Positions 25,501-37,400 of a stretch of DNA of 64,000 nucleotides are shown here, one piece after another. The stretch lies in assembly GCF_037975245.1 (NCBI RefSeq), contig NC_092568.1, positions 7,423,501 to 7,487,500 of the forward strand, given 5' to 3'. The stretch is from Apostichopus japonicus (taxonomy: Eukaryota > Echinodermata > Holothuroidea > Aspidochirotida > Stichopodidae). The notes under the pieces were generated by a model that did no database searches, was not told the DNA's origin, and was given only the letters and a program-made list of their open reading frames with translations. The translations under genes and the position numbers were made by a program. How positions within the stretch are numbered: position 1 is the first letter of the stretch; the number at the start of each line of letters is the position of its first letter.

Positions 25501-28319
25501 AGGCTAAAGGAAGTATTTTCCTGAAAGTTTTGAGCCCCTCCCAATTTATTCAGGGACATTGAGATACATAAAAGATCTTCAATATTGCCTGTAAATATGC
25601 TAGAAAGTCAGAAAATGGTCACCCATGCTCAAATTTTATCAAACATTTGACTGATATGCTCTACAAGCAGGTACTCAAACTGAGCCATTTCTAGTCTTCT
25701 ATTTTAACAATCCTCAATAAATGGGAATACTTTGGGGTATCCCAACCTTCAAGAAAGTCCTATTGAAAACTTTTGGCAAGCTAAACTTTGGGACCACTGC
25801 TGATGATCTTTAAATTGGACAATAAAAAGTTACAGATAGTCAAAATGCTTGAATAGTGGCAGCAATATGTTTATGGAATTTTTTCATCAGTGCCCATTAT
25901 TTGATTTCCTAGCATATTTGAGGAGAATACTGTTCTAACTTTGATGTTGTGAAAGAGAAAACATTTCCATTCCTATTGTGGCAATATAAAGATATAACAT
26001 AATAAAAAACTTAACTGGCTTTGTTGTTTTGTATTTTAGTCTGTCTCTGAAGAAGATCTAGCTAGGATCACATCAGGCCCTCTAATTTACTTTTATACCA
26101 TAAATTCTGCGCTCAATTAACAGTGTGGGGAAAGTGCCTACTTTTAAAATGCAAACCAGGTGCTATAAAAGACACAGAATCAAGAAGAATTTTTTTTTTC
26201 ATTGAAGTGGAATGGATTAATTAAGGCTGCAAATGTTCCATATTGAAATATTGATATTCTTTGCTGACATTTCCAAAATCTTATTTTCGATTCTGCAACT
26301 TTACATTTCACTGACATCATGCAATAATTGCAGTTAATTGCATAAGACCTTGCACTGACTTGTGTATTAGGATGTATACATGTTCGCCTAGCTAACTCAA
26401 AGCACTATAACTTCAACATAGAGGTTCAGTGTACTATGAAATCAGACACCAAGGCTAGCATGATTATAGATGTTTGTGTTGGGTTGAGAAGATTGAGGGT
26501 AGGCCTAACTGAGACATTGAAATACTGTAGATCTGAAACTACGTTTAGTGTGTGTACTTGTTTAAATTCCTATGATTAAGTGGTAATTTTTTCATTTCCT
26601 GGTTTTATGAATGCTATTTAATAATTAAGAATTTTTGATACATTTACATCATGTTGTGGTAGTCAGAGCAGTTTAGAGGATTTACATCTTGTGATTTAGG
26701 AAAACCGGTGGCCCCAAGTAATTAATCCATTGTTTTAGTACCTACATACATTTCCTGTGTTGTTGAACCCGATGAGGTCCTGTGCTGATAGTTTCATATT
26801 AAGTTGCCTGAGAAAAAGGAAACAAGCATAGAAACAAAATATTATTTTTGATTTTGTGCGAATTCACCAAACAGAATTGACTTCAGTTTACAGAAAGGTA
26901 TGGGGCAGCATGGGATATTGTATGTAGCTGACATTCTATGTTGCATTACCCATTGTAAGGTATTAATTTACCAACAACTATTTATTATAGTACCACATTT
27001 TATAAACAAAAACAGCAGTGTCTACAACAACATTTTGACTGAGGATTAGCTCAATAAATACCACAAATCAATAACATATTTAAAACACAAGCTAGATCCA
27101 ATTATATACAAACAATCACAAAAAATTACAAACAATGTAATGTAGAGATGACACATATTAACATGCCCATAAAACTATAAATGAGATGGTTCAATGCTGT
27201 TAGCAAACTACATGACCCAAGTTTGTCATTATTTTGATCAAAGAATTTTTATGAGGTAAGGTGTGGTCATCAATTCACCCATTTTAACTGCTATGCTAAT
27301 ATGCGTACTCAGATACATACAAAGTAACCTGGTCATGCAGGGCAAATTTGAAAGGTTTTTTTTTCCCTACGGTACTGTTTGGTTGTCCAGACATCAAATG
27401 TGGATGTCTAAGAAATGTGACAATTTTTTCTTGACAATTTGAAAATCCTCTTCGGTTGGATCATAAGTTTACTACCATTTTTGTTTTTTTTCAGTATCTC
27501 CAAAGTGACAGAGAGGATTACCAATTTATCATTTTACATACTTGGGGTATTTATTTACAATACAATCTGAATGCTTCACATGTTCTATTGACCAATTTTT
27601 TTAAGGGTACAGTGTAAGGAAAATGCACTTTCATGAGCAAAAAAATTGCATTTCTTTAGATATATCATTCACAAACAAGAACATGTACTGTGGATATTTG
27701 AAAGCGAAGATGAAGATAATTGAGTGTACTTACCTGATCTTTAATGAATATTCATGACTTTCATCAAACGAAATTTGTGACCACATCACATCTTCACTTC
27801 CAGTCATTTCTGGAAGTGATTTCTGTTGCAGAAAACCGAACGACTTAAATCTCATGACAGATACATTTTCATCTGTAGAGGAGGTCGCTGCTTCATTCTT
27901 CAGAGCCTAGAAGAAATAATGTAATAAAACAAAGGAGTTTTCTTTAATAGAAATTACTATAAATTCCATGTACTTAGAAACTAAACCGATGTCTATAAGT
28001 GTATATATCTCACCTTCTATATTTTAAAATATGCAGACTTCACTGAGAATATAGGTTATAACAAGTTATAAGTTTGTGAACATGATAAAAGTAACAAATA
28101 AGACATTTAGAACACTTCTTATTGAAACATATTGTAGTTGTAACTTCCTAAAACTGACCTAAATATCACCATGGTGCACCAAGATTGATAGCAGAGGGGT
28201 GATCTTGTTAACACATATCTGATTAACTGGTATTACTGACTAACCTTATAAATAAGCTTCCATCTTGACTTTGCAATGGCCTTTTTTCTCACATTTGATT
28301 TTTCATCTGCATTCTTCAT
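19593..28319 (-). CDS. CAMKMT: Calmodulin-lysine N-methyltransferase, complete
   Basis: Eleven coding exons on the minus strand: 28319-28245, 27906-27734, 26807-26746, 25207-25147, 24996-24942, 24126-24063, 23497-23437, 22697-22623, 21069-21006, 20327-20199, 19673-19593. They total 900 nt, or 299 aa (human 323), with every phase consistent; human also has 11 coding exons. The enzyme trimethylates calmodulin at Lys115 using S-adenosylmethionine. Seen in order: SRWKLIYK near the N-terminus (human ARWKLLRQ); VSVMRFKSFGF; VCVWPAEEVL at about 103-112; the SAM-binding motif CELGGGMTCLAG at 129-140; VLVTDGN at 152-158 (motif II acidic residue); FDIVAGADC at 201-209; WMFAPQRGSTL in exon 10; and the C-terminal HYPWLMILQKR. 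The ATG at 28319 is preceded by an in-frame stop. The human Ala/Gly-rich leader is absent, which explains the shorter protein. It converges on calcineurin B. Confidence 0.96.
21190..21860. repeat. ~32-bp minisatellite in CAMKMT intron 8
   Basis: About 20 tandem units of roughly 32 bp (core gtatgagtaccagtatgggt, then acactgtccttg), with shorter ~27-bp and longer ~38-bp variants. It sits wholly within the intron between the exons ending at 22623 and starting at 21069. Because 32 is not a multiple of 3 and the unit has no stop on the minus strand, all three minus frames stay open for over 600 bases. The apparent 200-residue Tyr/Trp/Thr-rich proteins are artefacts. Confidence 0.95.
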
Positions 28320-29814
28320 TATTCACTCTTGTCTTGGGATACAAACCTTTTCATCTAGTTGAAAAAGCAAACAGTATCCAATGTGTAGGAAAATGTGGAG
28401 AGAAAATACTTATTGAGCAATTTTCTGCTCTGTCAACTGAGTTAAAATAAATGATGTATTTTGTCATATGGTAGGGGTGTTTGAAAGCCTGATTACACCT
28501 AGAAAATAATTGGACTTCTAGGCTACTTTGAAAATATTTCAATCCTTTAATCTGCATAAATAGACATTTGTAGAATAAAAAAGCACTTTTATACAGCTGT
28601 TCAAAACCCCCAGTTAAAAGGTGTAAAATCTGGGTCACTGTGCCAGGTCTTTTAATAAGTCTCAGTTTTGTGTCTGAGATGGTGGGATTTCTAAATCTCA
28701 CATGCAAAAATCAGCAAATGGTAGGCTAGACCTAAATCACAATTACCTGGATTTGTGGATTTAACGATGAGTTTTTATGACTTCAGAAAACAATTCTCTA
28801 ACTTAGGTTTCAGGCCAAAGTTTAATCTCCAGACCTTTGTTACCTCTGTAGGGAAGATGGTTAAAGAAGGGAGAGAAAAGGAGGGGGTTGGAAAATGGGA
28901 GGGGATGGAAAAAGGGGGGAGGTTGGAGAAGGGGGGAGAACCACCAGGATTACATCATTAGGGGGTTGACAGGTAATGTACTTTAAACTTATTGCAGTGC
29001 TCTTGTTACACACAGTTAACTTTGGGGACTGGGTTGAGAGATCATTCCAAAATTGCATATCCTTTAAAATCTGCAAAGTGTATCATGGATGCAGTTTGTT
29101 AAAACCTGAATGACTGATGAAAAGATTGTATTTTGACTAAGAATCAAGTTATAAATATCGAAAGTTGTTACCGGTTGGTTTACAAATTATGTCAAACACG
29201 AAGAACTTGCTAATTTTGGCAAGGCCCAGTTGTCAGTATGGCCAGCTTATGGTAGGATATACTTTTTACAGAAATTAGCAGAAGAAAAAGTTTTGATTTT
29301 GGTTCTGATAGACACAAGTGCCACTAAAAATTCTTAGCCAGGATATGTCTTTCCAGGCTACATGAAATCAGTTTTATTTATCGCACGATGTGATCTTTTA
29401 ACATGTTTGCTAAGAAATGTTTGGCTCCATTTGACAACAGAGCTGTATAAGACTTGGAGCCTAAGTGTTGAACGTAGTTGGTCAGAGTAACGAGTCATAC
29501 AACAGAAGTAATGGGAAGGATAGGCTTTTGTTTTTCCAAAATTCTAGCACACAGTTCCATGCAAATCAACCTGTTGGGGAATATGAAAAGAGGTTCGGAC
29601 TAGTGTTATAGTATATGGACTTATTTTATTTACAATCATGCTATTACTGACTTTCGCAAACAAGAGTTATATACAAGTGGTTACTGTTTGTGAGTTGTGC
29701 AAGCAATATAATAACTTACATTACAATAACTTACGATAGCCGATTATAAGTTTGATACTTTATGTATTAATGCATCACTTAAAGTGCGATTTGACCTTCA
29801 TCCTGGCTGTTTAA

Positions 29815-29895
29815 ACTATCGGTGTCGGACCGACATCGGAATTGTAATATCGGCCAGAACTTATTATTAGCAATATCGGCACAACACTACTACTA
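29815..29895. repeat. Tatcgg-rich block ending in AACACTAC, possible transposon end
   Basis: Units of atcgg and tcggac (tatcggtgtcggaccgacat, then atatcggcc and atatcggcac) end in aacactactac. The organisation parallels the block at 287-400. A mate end was not found. Confidence 0.3.
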
Positions 29896-30434
29896 AAGCC
29901 TACTAAGGTTCTAATCTAAGGCCTCTAGCCAATTGGGACCCTGTGCCTAAGCTGCGCTAATTACAACTAGGCTACTACTTGTAGTAGTAGTACTAGGCCT
30001 AGTACAGGACAGGCCTAACTCAACTTTGGCTATAGGTTATTTCATCGACAAATATGAGCCGCGAAATTCATAATCTGACAGTATTAAGTAGATAGTATTG
30101 AAAGTCCTGTTTGCAAGCGTATTTGTTGACTTTACCAGTGCTGAGTTCGGAGTTCGTTGAACCCAAAATGATGTGGATCCTGGTTACTAGATCCAATGTT
30201 GTGTGCGTCGTTCACTCTTGCGTAATCTTCCACTAGTCAGGGTTAACTATGACGCAATATACATGCGTACGTTAATTGATATCTCATTACAAAGAAATAG
30301 AAACTCAATGACGCATGTTCGCCGATCTACAGGCAAAACCATGACTCAAACTTAAACCATTCGGAGTCGGTCTACCCTGGTTAAAGTGGCTGCTGGTGCT
30401 GTTAGATATGAAGTGGGAAGGAAACTTTGCAAAC

Positions 30435-30651
30435 TATTCTATGATTGCTTCTTTGCCTTTTGGCTAAGATCATGTGTAGTATCTGTTCCCTTTCCAGGGC
30501 AATGGTGAAACACACCTGACGGTGATCACACAGTCACGATACAAGGGGTGAAGGGGACTGAGGTTGAGAGCGGATCAGTTGTTTGGTAGTCTGGTTTCGT
30601 TCCCAGGTTCTTTCCTGGGTGACTTTTCTTAAAAAGTATTCTATGATTGCT
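30435..30651 (+). mobile_element. U2 snRNA-headed retroelement (SINE-like) with 15-bp target-site duplication
   Basis: Positions 30444-30488 match the first 45 nt of U2 snRNA at 41 of 45 positions, from the 5' end through gccttttggctaagatca and the branch-site-pairing GTAGTA. After that the sequence stops resembling U2; the rest (about 30489-30636) is an unrelated ~150-bp body that contains the small hairpin cccaggttctttcctggg and ends in ttcttaaaaag. The whole is flanked by perfect 15-bp direct repeats, tattctatgattgct, at 30435-30449 and 30637-30651, the mark of LINE-driven retrotransposition. SINE families with U1 or U2 snRNA heads are known. Alternatives are a one-off chimeric retrocopy made by template switching. 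It is not a working U2 gene. Confidence 0.85.
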
Positions 30652-33600
30652 ACCGGTCACACTGACACTAATCAAACTTGTAAACAAGGAGAGGAAGGGG
30701 AGGGGGGGGGGGGCTTCCATGACACCAGAATGCAACATCACTTGTATTTTTAGAGCAGTATATAGATTGATATTGTTGCCACTAACCTAACAAAAAATTG
30801 ACATTGTTTAATTCACAGGAGGTTGAGACACATTTTATCACTCAATCATGTCTCTTTTACACCCTCATATTGGTTCTGACTCTCTAATTAGAAAATGTTC
30901 TGATTTCAACATAACAGAAAGTAGGTGTTATTTGACAGACTGGATGATGAGGAAATCACCTAAAACATGGGAACATGTCTTATATACACATAAAATATTT
31001 TGCTCTATCACTGAGGCTTTTGTTGTTGTTGTAAGTTACAAAGTCACAACTAATTGCTATAAGTATTGAGTGTGGGACATTGCTTGAAATGGTATTAATT
31101 TTGAAAATGATGAGATTTGAATAAAACTTTCTACTTTCAACAGCTGCAATAAGTGACACTTCTCAACACAATAATACCAACATAGTTTTTAAGAAATTTA
31201 GATGCTCTTTCACTTTCTCAGAGAGCTCACTTACAGATGAGTGGTATATCATCGATCAATCAAAGTTTAATTAAGACAACGGAAAATCAAATAATGGAAA
31301 GAGTTGCACATGAATACAATTACCATTTAATAAAAAATGTCAGTCATGAATATTTACCACATTCATGAACCTCTTTCCAACTTGTATATCACTTGTCCTC
31401 ATACAGATACTACATCAAAAGAATATTGTTTCCATGGTGAATCTTAGCAATTAAGTAATCATTAACCTAACATATTGCAAAAGTCCTATGCAGCACCAAG
31501 TGTAAGAATTATGTGTATTTATGCATATTGCAATAGTCAAACAAAGAAAATGCATGATAATGGGTGATCACCTCAAAGGTCCTTTCTTACATGTGAACTA
31601 AATTTTACACAACAGAATGAGCATTGCAATGCCAGGGTCCAAGGGCAATAATCATGCAGCTGAAGGGATTTCAGGGAATTAATTGCCAGGCAATAGGAAT
31701 AATGATCAATACCACAAATATATATCCCATCCAGATCGAGCAGTTGTGATCTTGATGACAGACTCAGTAACTACAGGCTAGTATGCCGTTTACAAAGAGC
31801 TGTGATTAAAGCAGATGAGACGTATTGGCACATCCTTGCTTTAACTACAAGAGGACGTCCCACTGCCCCAAATGCAAGGCTAGTTAGCATGCATATTTGG
31901 TCCCAATCAGTGGTGTCACCAGATCAGTGCAAACTCCCAAACCCAAGGGGGGGGGGGGCATGCATCAACTTGACTGAAATTTATGACCACCAATTGGTTC
32001 AAGAATAGCTTTAAAATCAGAATATTTCTTCTATCCGTTTTCTTTTATCTTAAATACTGTTCCATACAGTTCTTAAAGTTCTCTCCGTCTACCGACCAAA
32101 GTGGGAGTTGGAAGAGACCCTTTTCTCGACAAAGCCTGAAGGTGCAATATATGGGCTACTAGAGATGCCAAACATAAACAAAATGGCAACCCAAGCCCAA
32201 ACCATGGTATGGCTCTTGTGAAAGTAGACTCTCCTTGACGTCTCATTTGTATTGCTGGACCGAGACCAGGTTGCTCCCAGCTAGGCCACTGATCCCAATC
32301 AATGCGATTATATCTGTAAAGACAAATTCTCTCTCTCTTTTTTCGATTGCTATTGTACTGCCCCCTATTTATTACATGCACATTTTATATTAGTAAATAA
32401 TCATCTCAGAGCTCTTAAAACGTTTACCACAGAGAAAGAGAAGTACGAGAAAGAAAGATTAATTTTTATACTTGTTGTCACCACAGGTCTGAGTAAAAAT
32501 GATATCTGCTTTCAGCATGTCTTCTCGACAACAACAAAAAAAAAAATCAAATAAACAAAGCTCAAAAAAAAAAAAAATACAATAATAAAATACAATGATA
32601 ATTTGGATCATCTACCGTCTTTCTTATGTTAATGTATTCCTCACTCTCCATTCGAGGCTGTATTGATTTTCTTTGTGGTACTACTATACCCAATTAACCA
32701 CAATGTCTAACTGATAACTATCCTGCCAGATTAAACACTCTCTTTCAGTCATTGCAAAGAATTATTCCAATTTCAAGACAAAATGACTTCTGGAGTCCAT
32801 TGTCTTTGACTAACATGTATCATCTTTCCTGTGTTTATGAGTTAAAGCATCATCGGTTGTAATGTCCCGTAACTTTCACTGCCTTCCTTCGGAACCATAC
32901 TTTGAGCGAGAGATCAACCAAGGTATTTGCTATTTTTGTAGTTAAAAAATTCCTTTAAATGACCATCAGTCCATTCTGTTCTTTTGAAGAAGACTTAACA
33001 ACATTCATGAAACAATAAAGGCCACAACCTTCATGTCTTCTGTGACATTTGAGTCAAAGACCCAATTTTTTCCCCCCAATATAATTTTTTAAGGCCATTG
33101 ACATCACCTAAAAGGAATTAGGCATTATTCATTCCTTGGAGCCTGGTTATTACTTGGATCAAGAAAGCTGTCACTGATGGGAAAATTCAAAACAAATGTA
33201 AGCCACATCGAATCCCATTTCCTATTTTATGACAGTATCTTACAGGTAAAAAAATCCAAGTACTGCCATTTTCTCCATACTACTGATTTTTTCTGCAGTG
33301 ACATAATTGTTATCCTCTCTATGATCGATGCTAAAGTGTATACACCAATCACTGAGAACTAAGACAAATTGATCTTGGGAAACCTCTGACAGATCAAACA
33401 AACTGGCTAATTATTAACTTCAATTTTTGAACAATAAGACTTAAATGAGCTATTCTCTGTAGTCTACCAATGCCCTCCTTTTCAAGGTTGATATCTAGTT
33501 CTCATTACAAATTACTGATACATGTTTCACTACACAGTGCAATATCCCACCTTTTTGAGCTAATATATCAAGTAACTAGATATGCTGCTATTGGAACATA

Positions 33601-34487
33601 TCCATCACCCATAATACTAGCCCCATCCTGCACTCACACCCTCCCCCCCCCCCCTTCAGTCACATTGATAAGATAATCTGTTTGCAACATCCAATGAATA
33701 AGAATAAGATATGCCCCTATGGTGTAATGCACAAAACTGCCTCATAGTCTCATACCATACCCCGCAACCAAGATATTTTACAGCCTAACAAGACTGGGTA
33801 AACATCCCTCTTTTTCCAGACAGTCGTAAAAGAGCTTGGATGGGACAGATAACATATCACGACAGGGACACAACTGGTGCAAACAGCGAGACACTGTTTA
33901 GAAAATGTTATTAATCTTCTCATGGTATCAGGTTGTTTCCAAACCGTGTTTTATTGGAAGGAAACTGCAAAGCAATTATTAACATTCTCCTGAAGACCAT
34001 AAAAGTCACACTGTACCACATGGTTCATATTGAGTTCTATTGACTCCCTGAGACTAAGTTTCCTACCAGAAACAGATGAATGGATAGAATAGGGAAACCA
34101 GAAAAAGAATAATCTTTTAAATTGATATTCTGCCCCATATAAGAGTTAAGTGTAACGGATTAAAATTTGAGATTAAAAAAGCAACAAAACCAACAGACAA
34201 AGCAAGTACAATCTTAAATTAGTGCAACTATATCCTATCAAGATTTAACTCTGGAAGCTGCACACATCCACAAAAACCACTTTTAAAAGGAAATGATAGA
34301 AAAAAAAAAGTGGGGAAAAAAAAAAAGTGTCCATAAATTGTTCAGAAATCTACCTAATATCTTGCACACAAGATTAGGAACAGCCTTGGTGTGGGCTCCT
34401 CTGCAGCATATCTCTCACACTGTCTTGTAAGCAAGTTTTACAGCCATCACAAAATCATTGACGGTCATCCAAGCTGCTGAGTTTTAC

Positions 34488-37400
34488 TCAGTCCCCATAT
34501 AGGACGTCATAATGTCCTGGCCTATATAATAATGCTATCTGTGGTGGCATGCCTTCGGGAAAGTCGTGATGGTTGACCTTCTGATTTTCGCCTCTGTCTA
34601 GATAGACCACCCTCACTCCGACTCCGAGGTAAGATGTCAGGGCAATTATATGAATGTGATCACTCTCCTTGTACATAGGCTCTACTTCCTGGGTTCATGA
34701 AATATGAACAAAACAACAAAAAAACAAGCAAGAAATTTAAATTTACTTGAATATTTCAAGGGTCAAAATGATAACTTCTTACATAGACAAATTAAATGTG
34801 AGGCTTAAGATAGACTTAATCTTGTTATTATACTTCCATGCATTATGTAAGATTGCCTCAACATTATATGATAATGGTTGAACTGTTTGGATTTATAAAT
34901 AAAGAACATATGATAATGTGCTACTTGGTCAAAATGAGGTTCCTCAATTATCCAATTTCCAACCACCCTGGTACCCACCAAACAGACAAAGAAAGAAATT
35001 TAAATCCTATGAAAGTATTGTTAAGACTCACCTGGCTACAAAACTCCTTGACAGTTCGATTGCCTTCGACAAAGTTTTGATAAAACTCTGCCTCTTTTTG
35101 TAGTTCTAATGACGTGAGTAACCTGAGATAGACCACAAGGTAATCTGACATTCCTTGATCGCAGTATGTTGCTACAAGTTCACTTAGACTCGGTTTTTCT
35201 TCTAGCTGGTTGACGACTTCCATGAACTTGGAATTTGGAAAACAAAACAAAAATTTACAAATTTTGTTGATAGGCTGCTGCAACTTGTGACATTTTACAT
35301 TTTAATGCATGGACAATACTTGGAAAATAATAAAGAAAGAAAAGAAACTATTAACATGAAAACAAAGAAGCTCATTGATCTATGGACAAAAGAATATTTT
35401 TTACTGAATACTAAACTGAAACAAGCAACTGGTGGATATAAATTAAACATACAGCTTTTTTTGTCTACCCTTAACACAGGTCAAGTTGAGAATTGCCATT
35501 TCCAGTTTCTGCTTAAAATGGTGTCAGTTTTGGGAGCAATGTAACAATTCCATCGCCCTAACCACAGATACCTTCTGAGTACAAATGACAGGCAGATGCT
35601 AAAAATACCTCAAGGTATTTGATACAAACTTGAATAATATATGAGCCCTCCTGTGCAGTCGAAAAGAATCCATGCCTGACTTTTGTAATATTATTGAAGA
35701 CACAACAAATTTCTTACGATCCACAAATCAAGCAACTTACTGTGTCGTGGAAGTCCATCAAGGTGAAAGAAGGGCAGCCCAAACTTATCAGTGTATCTTT
35801 ACTTTTTTCAATTATCTCTTTGAATCTGCAAAATGAAAAAATAACAAGAGACACTACAATCCAAAATGCACTATCAATAAATCTTTCTTCAACAGATTTT
35901 GGCAAATACATCACTTCAAAATAGTTGTGCATCTCATCATGTATTGAATATTTTGTGAGATGCTTTAATACAAAACGTGACTAAGGCTCATAAACGGATA
36001 GTAAACACTCATTGAGTGAACTGCACAATCTGGTTCAATGTGTAACACATCATATGTTGTGTTTGTACTTTAGAGAACTTTCTGATCCCAATCCATGGTT
36101 ATTTATTTCAAAATAAAAATTATTATTTTCTTTTCAACTTGAATGTAAAATCTTTACAAAGTATCCATAGAGTACTGCTTTCACTACTGTACGAACCTGT
36201 GTAATTCAGCCTTATCTGATAATAGTTTCTCCATATATGCAAAACCAAAAGCTCGGAAGAAACAGTTGCCATCTCCTCTTGTTTTCCTGATGTATGGAAA
36301 GCTGGCATTCATATCCTGAGAAGGAAATGTATAAATATCTACTATCGATGCTGAATTAAGCAACAAATTCACATTTGGTGAGTGACTAAGCTCACTGATA
36401 TTCATGTTATATTATCATTCACATATAAGCTTCAACTTCATTCATCTGTGAAAGCAAAACAACATATCAACATCGTATAAACTTATGCAGTGAAAATTAT
36501 CATTCACATATAAGCTTTGATGCATTCATCTGTGAGAGCAAATCAACAACATTGAACATATCAACATAATATAAACTTACAGGTACTGTATGCATTGAAA
36601 ATTTATGTTACTGGAAATAGGAAAGAAAATAGTTAGAGATCCCCAACAGAAGTGCAAGCGATCTACTGTATGCCAGCAAACAGGACTAGATGGAGATGTC
36701 TGATGGAGGCCCTTTGTGCCACCAGGCATGTGGAAAGTAGGCAAATGGTAACCTGTATTATTTGCAATTAAAATATAATTCATGCTTCGTTTAGTTTCAT
36801 GAGTATTCAAGCAGTTTTCTGTATTTGGTCAAGAATTTTACCAGACTTTATGTTGAAAAATACTCAAAGTGAGATTGACATATCTGAGCAAACTAAGACG
36901 ACCTGCTGTGTTGTTCCACCAGCGTAGGTGACCAATGAATTTGATCCGGTTTTTGACATTTTGTCACCCAGACACTTCAAAAATCCATTCCAATCAAATG
37001 TGAAAAGCAAATTTTCTCACTTTTTTTGCATCATTTTAACTGAAAGTTAACTACATTCATTATCTGGGGTTTGATTAAAATTATCAAAAATTACCTCAAA
37101 AAGTTACTCACTCTGTGTAAAATAATTTTCAAACCTGAATCTAGGTCTATTTTGATGTAGAGATAACATCAATTTAACCATACTCCACTACCTACTGTAC
37201 CAAAGTTATGGACATAGCTAGTGCAATGGTCAATACCAACTTACCAATACTATAAAGTGTGAAGTAATTCATTTCATCAAAAGATCTGTAATCATAAACT
37301 TATCAACTAAACAACATCTGCTGGATCCTGAAATATGCAAAAATATAAAATAAAAAGGTATGTACGAAGCCTAAGGAAAGTTCTGTCATAAAAGTTGAAA

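Larger units (their letters stand above)
28320..34487. other. Intergenic stretch between CAMKMT start and OTUB1 stop
   Basis: No exon is supportable. The CAMKMT promoter and 5' UTR should lie just above 28319, and the OTUB1 3' UTR just below 34488. It contains the probable transposon end at 29815-29895, the U2-headed retroelement at 30435-30651, G or C runs near 30699, 31950 and 33640, and A-rich tracts near 32530-32580. Confidence 0.5.

Noticed and set aside
28755-29076. Overlapping plus and minus frames of about 70 codons
   Set aside because: Arise from a purine-rich gggagg/aaaagg stretch; no splice or homology support.
30361-30449. Plus-strand run of about 28 sense codons (STLVKVAAGAVRYEVG...) next to the U2 element
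   Set aside because: Preceded by a stop with no start codon or splice acceptor, and no family resemblance; probably chance.
30444-30636. Functional U2 snRNA gene
   Set aside because: Only the first 45 nt match; the Sm site and 3' stem-loops are absent, and flanking target duplications show retrotransposition.
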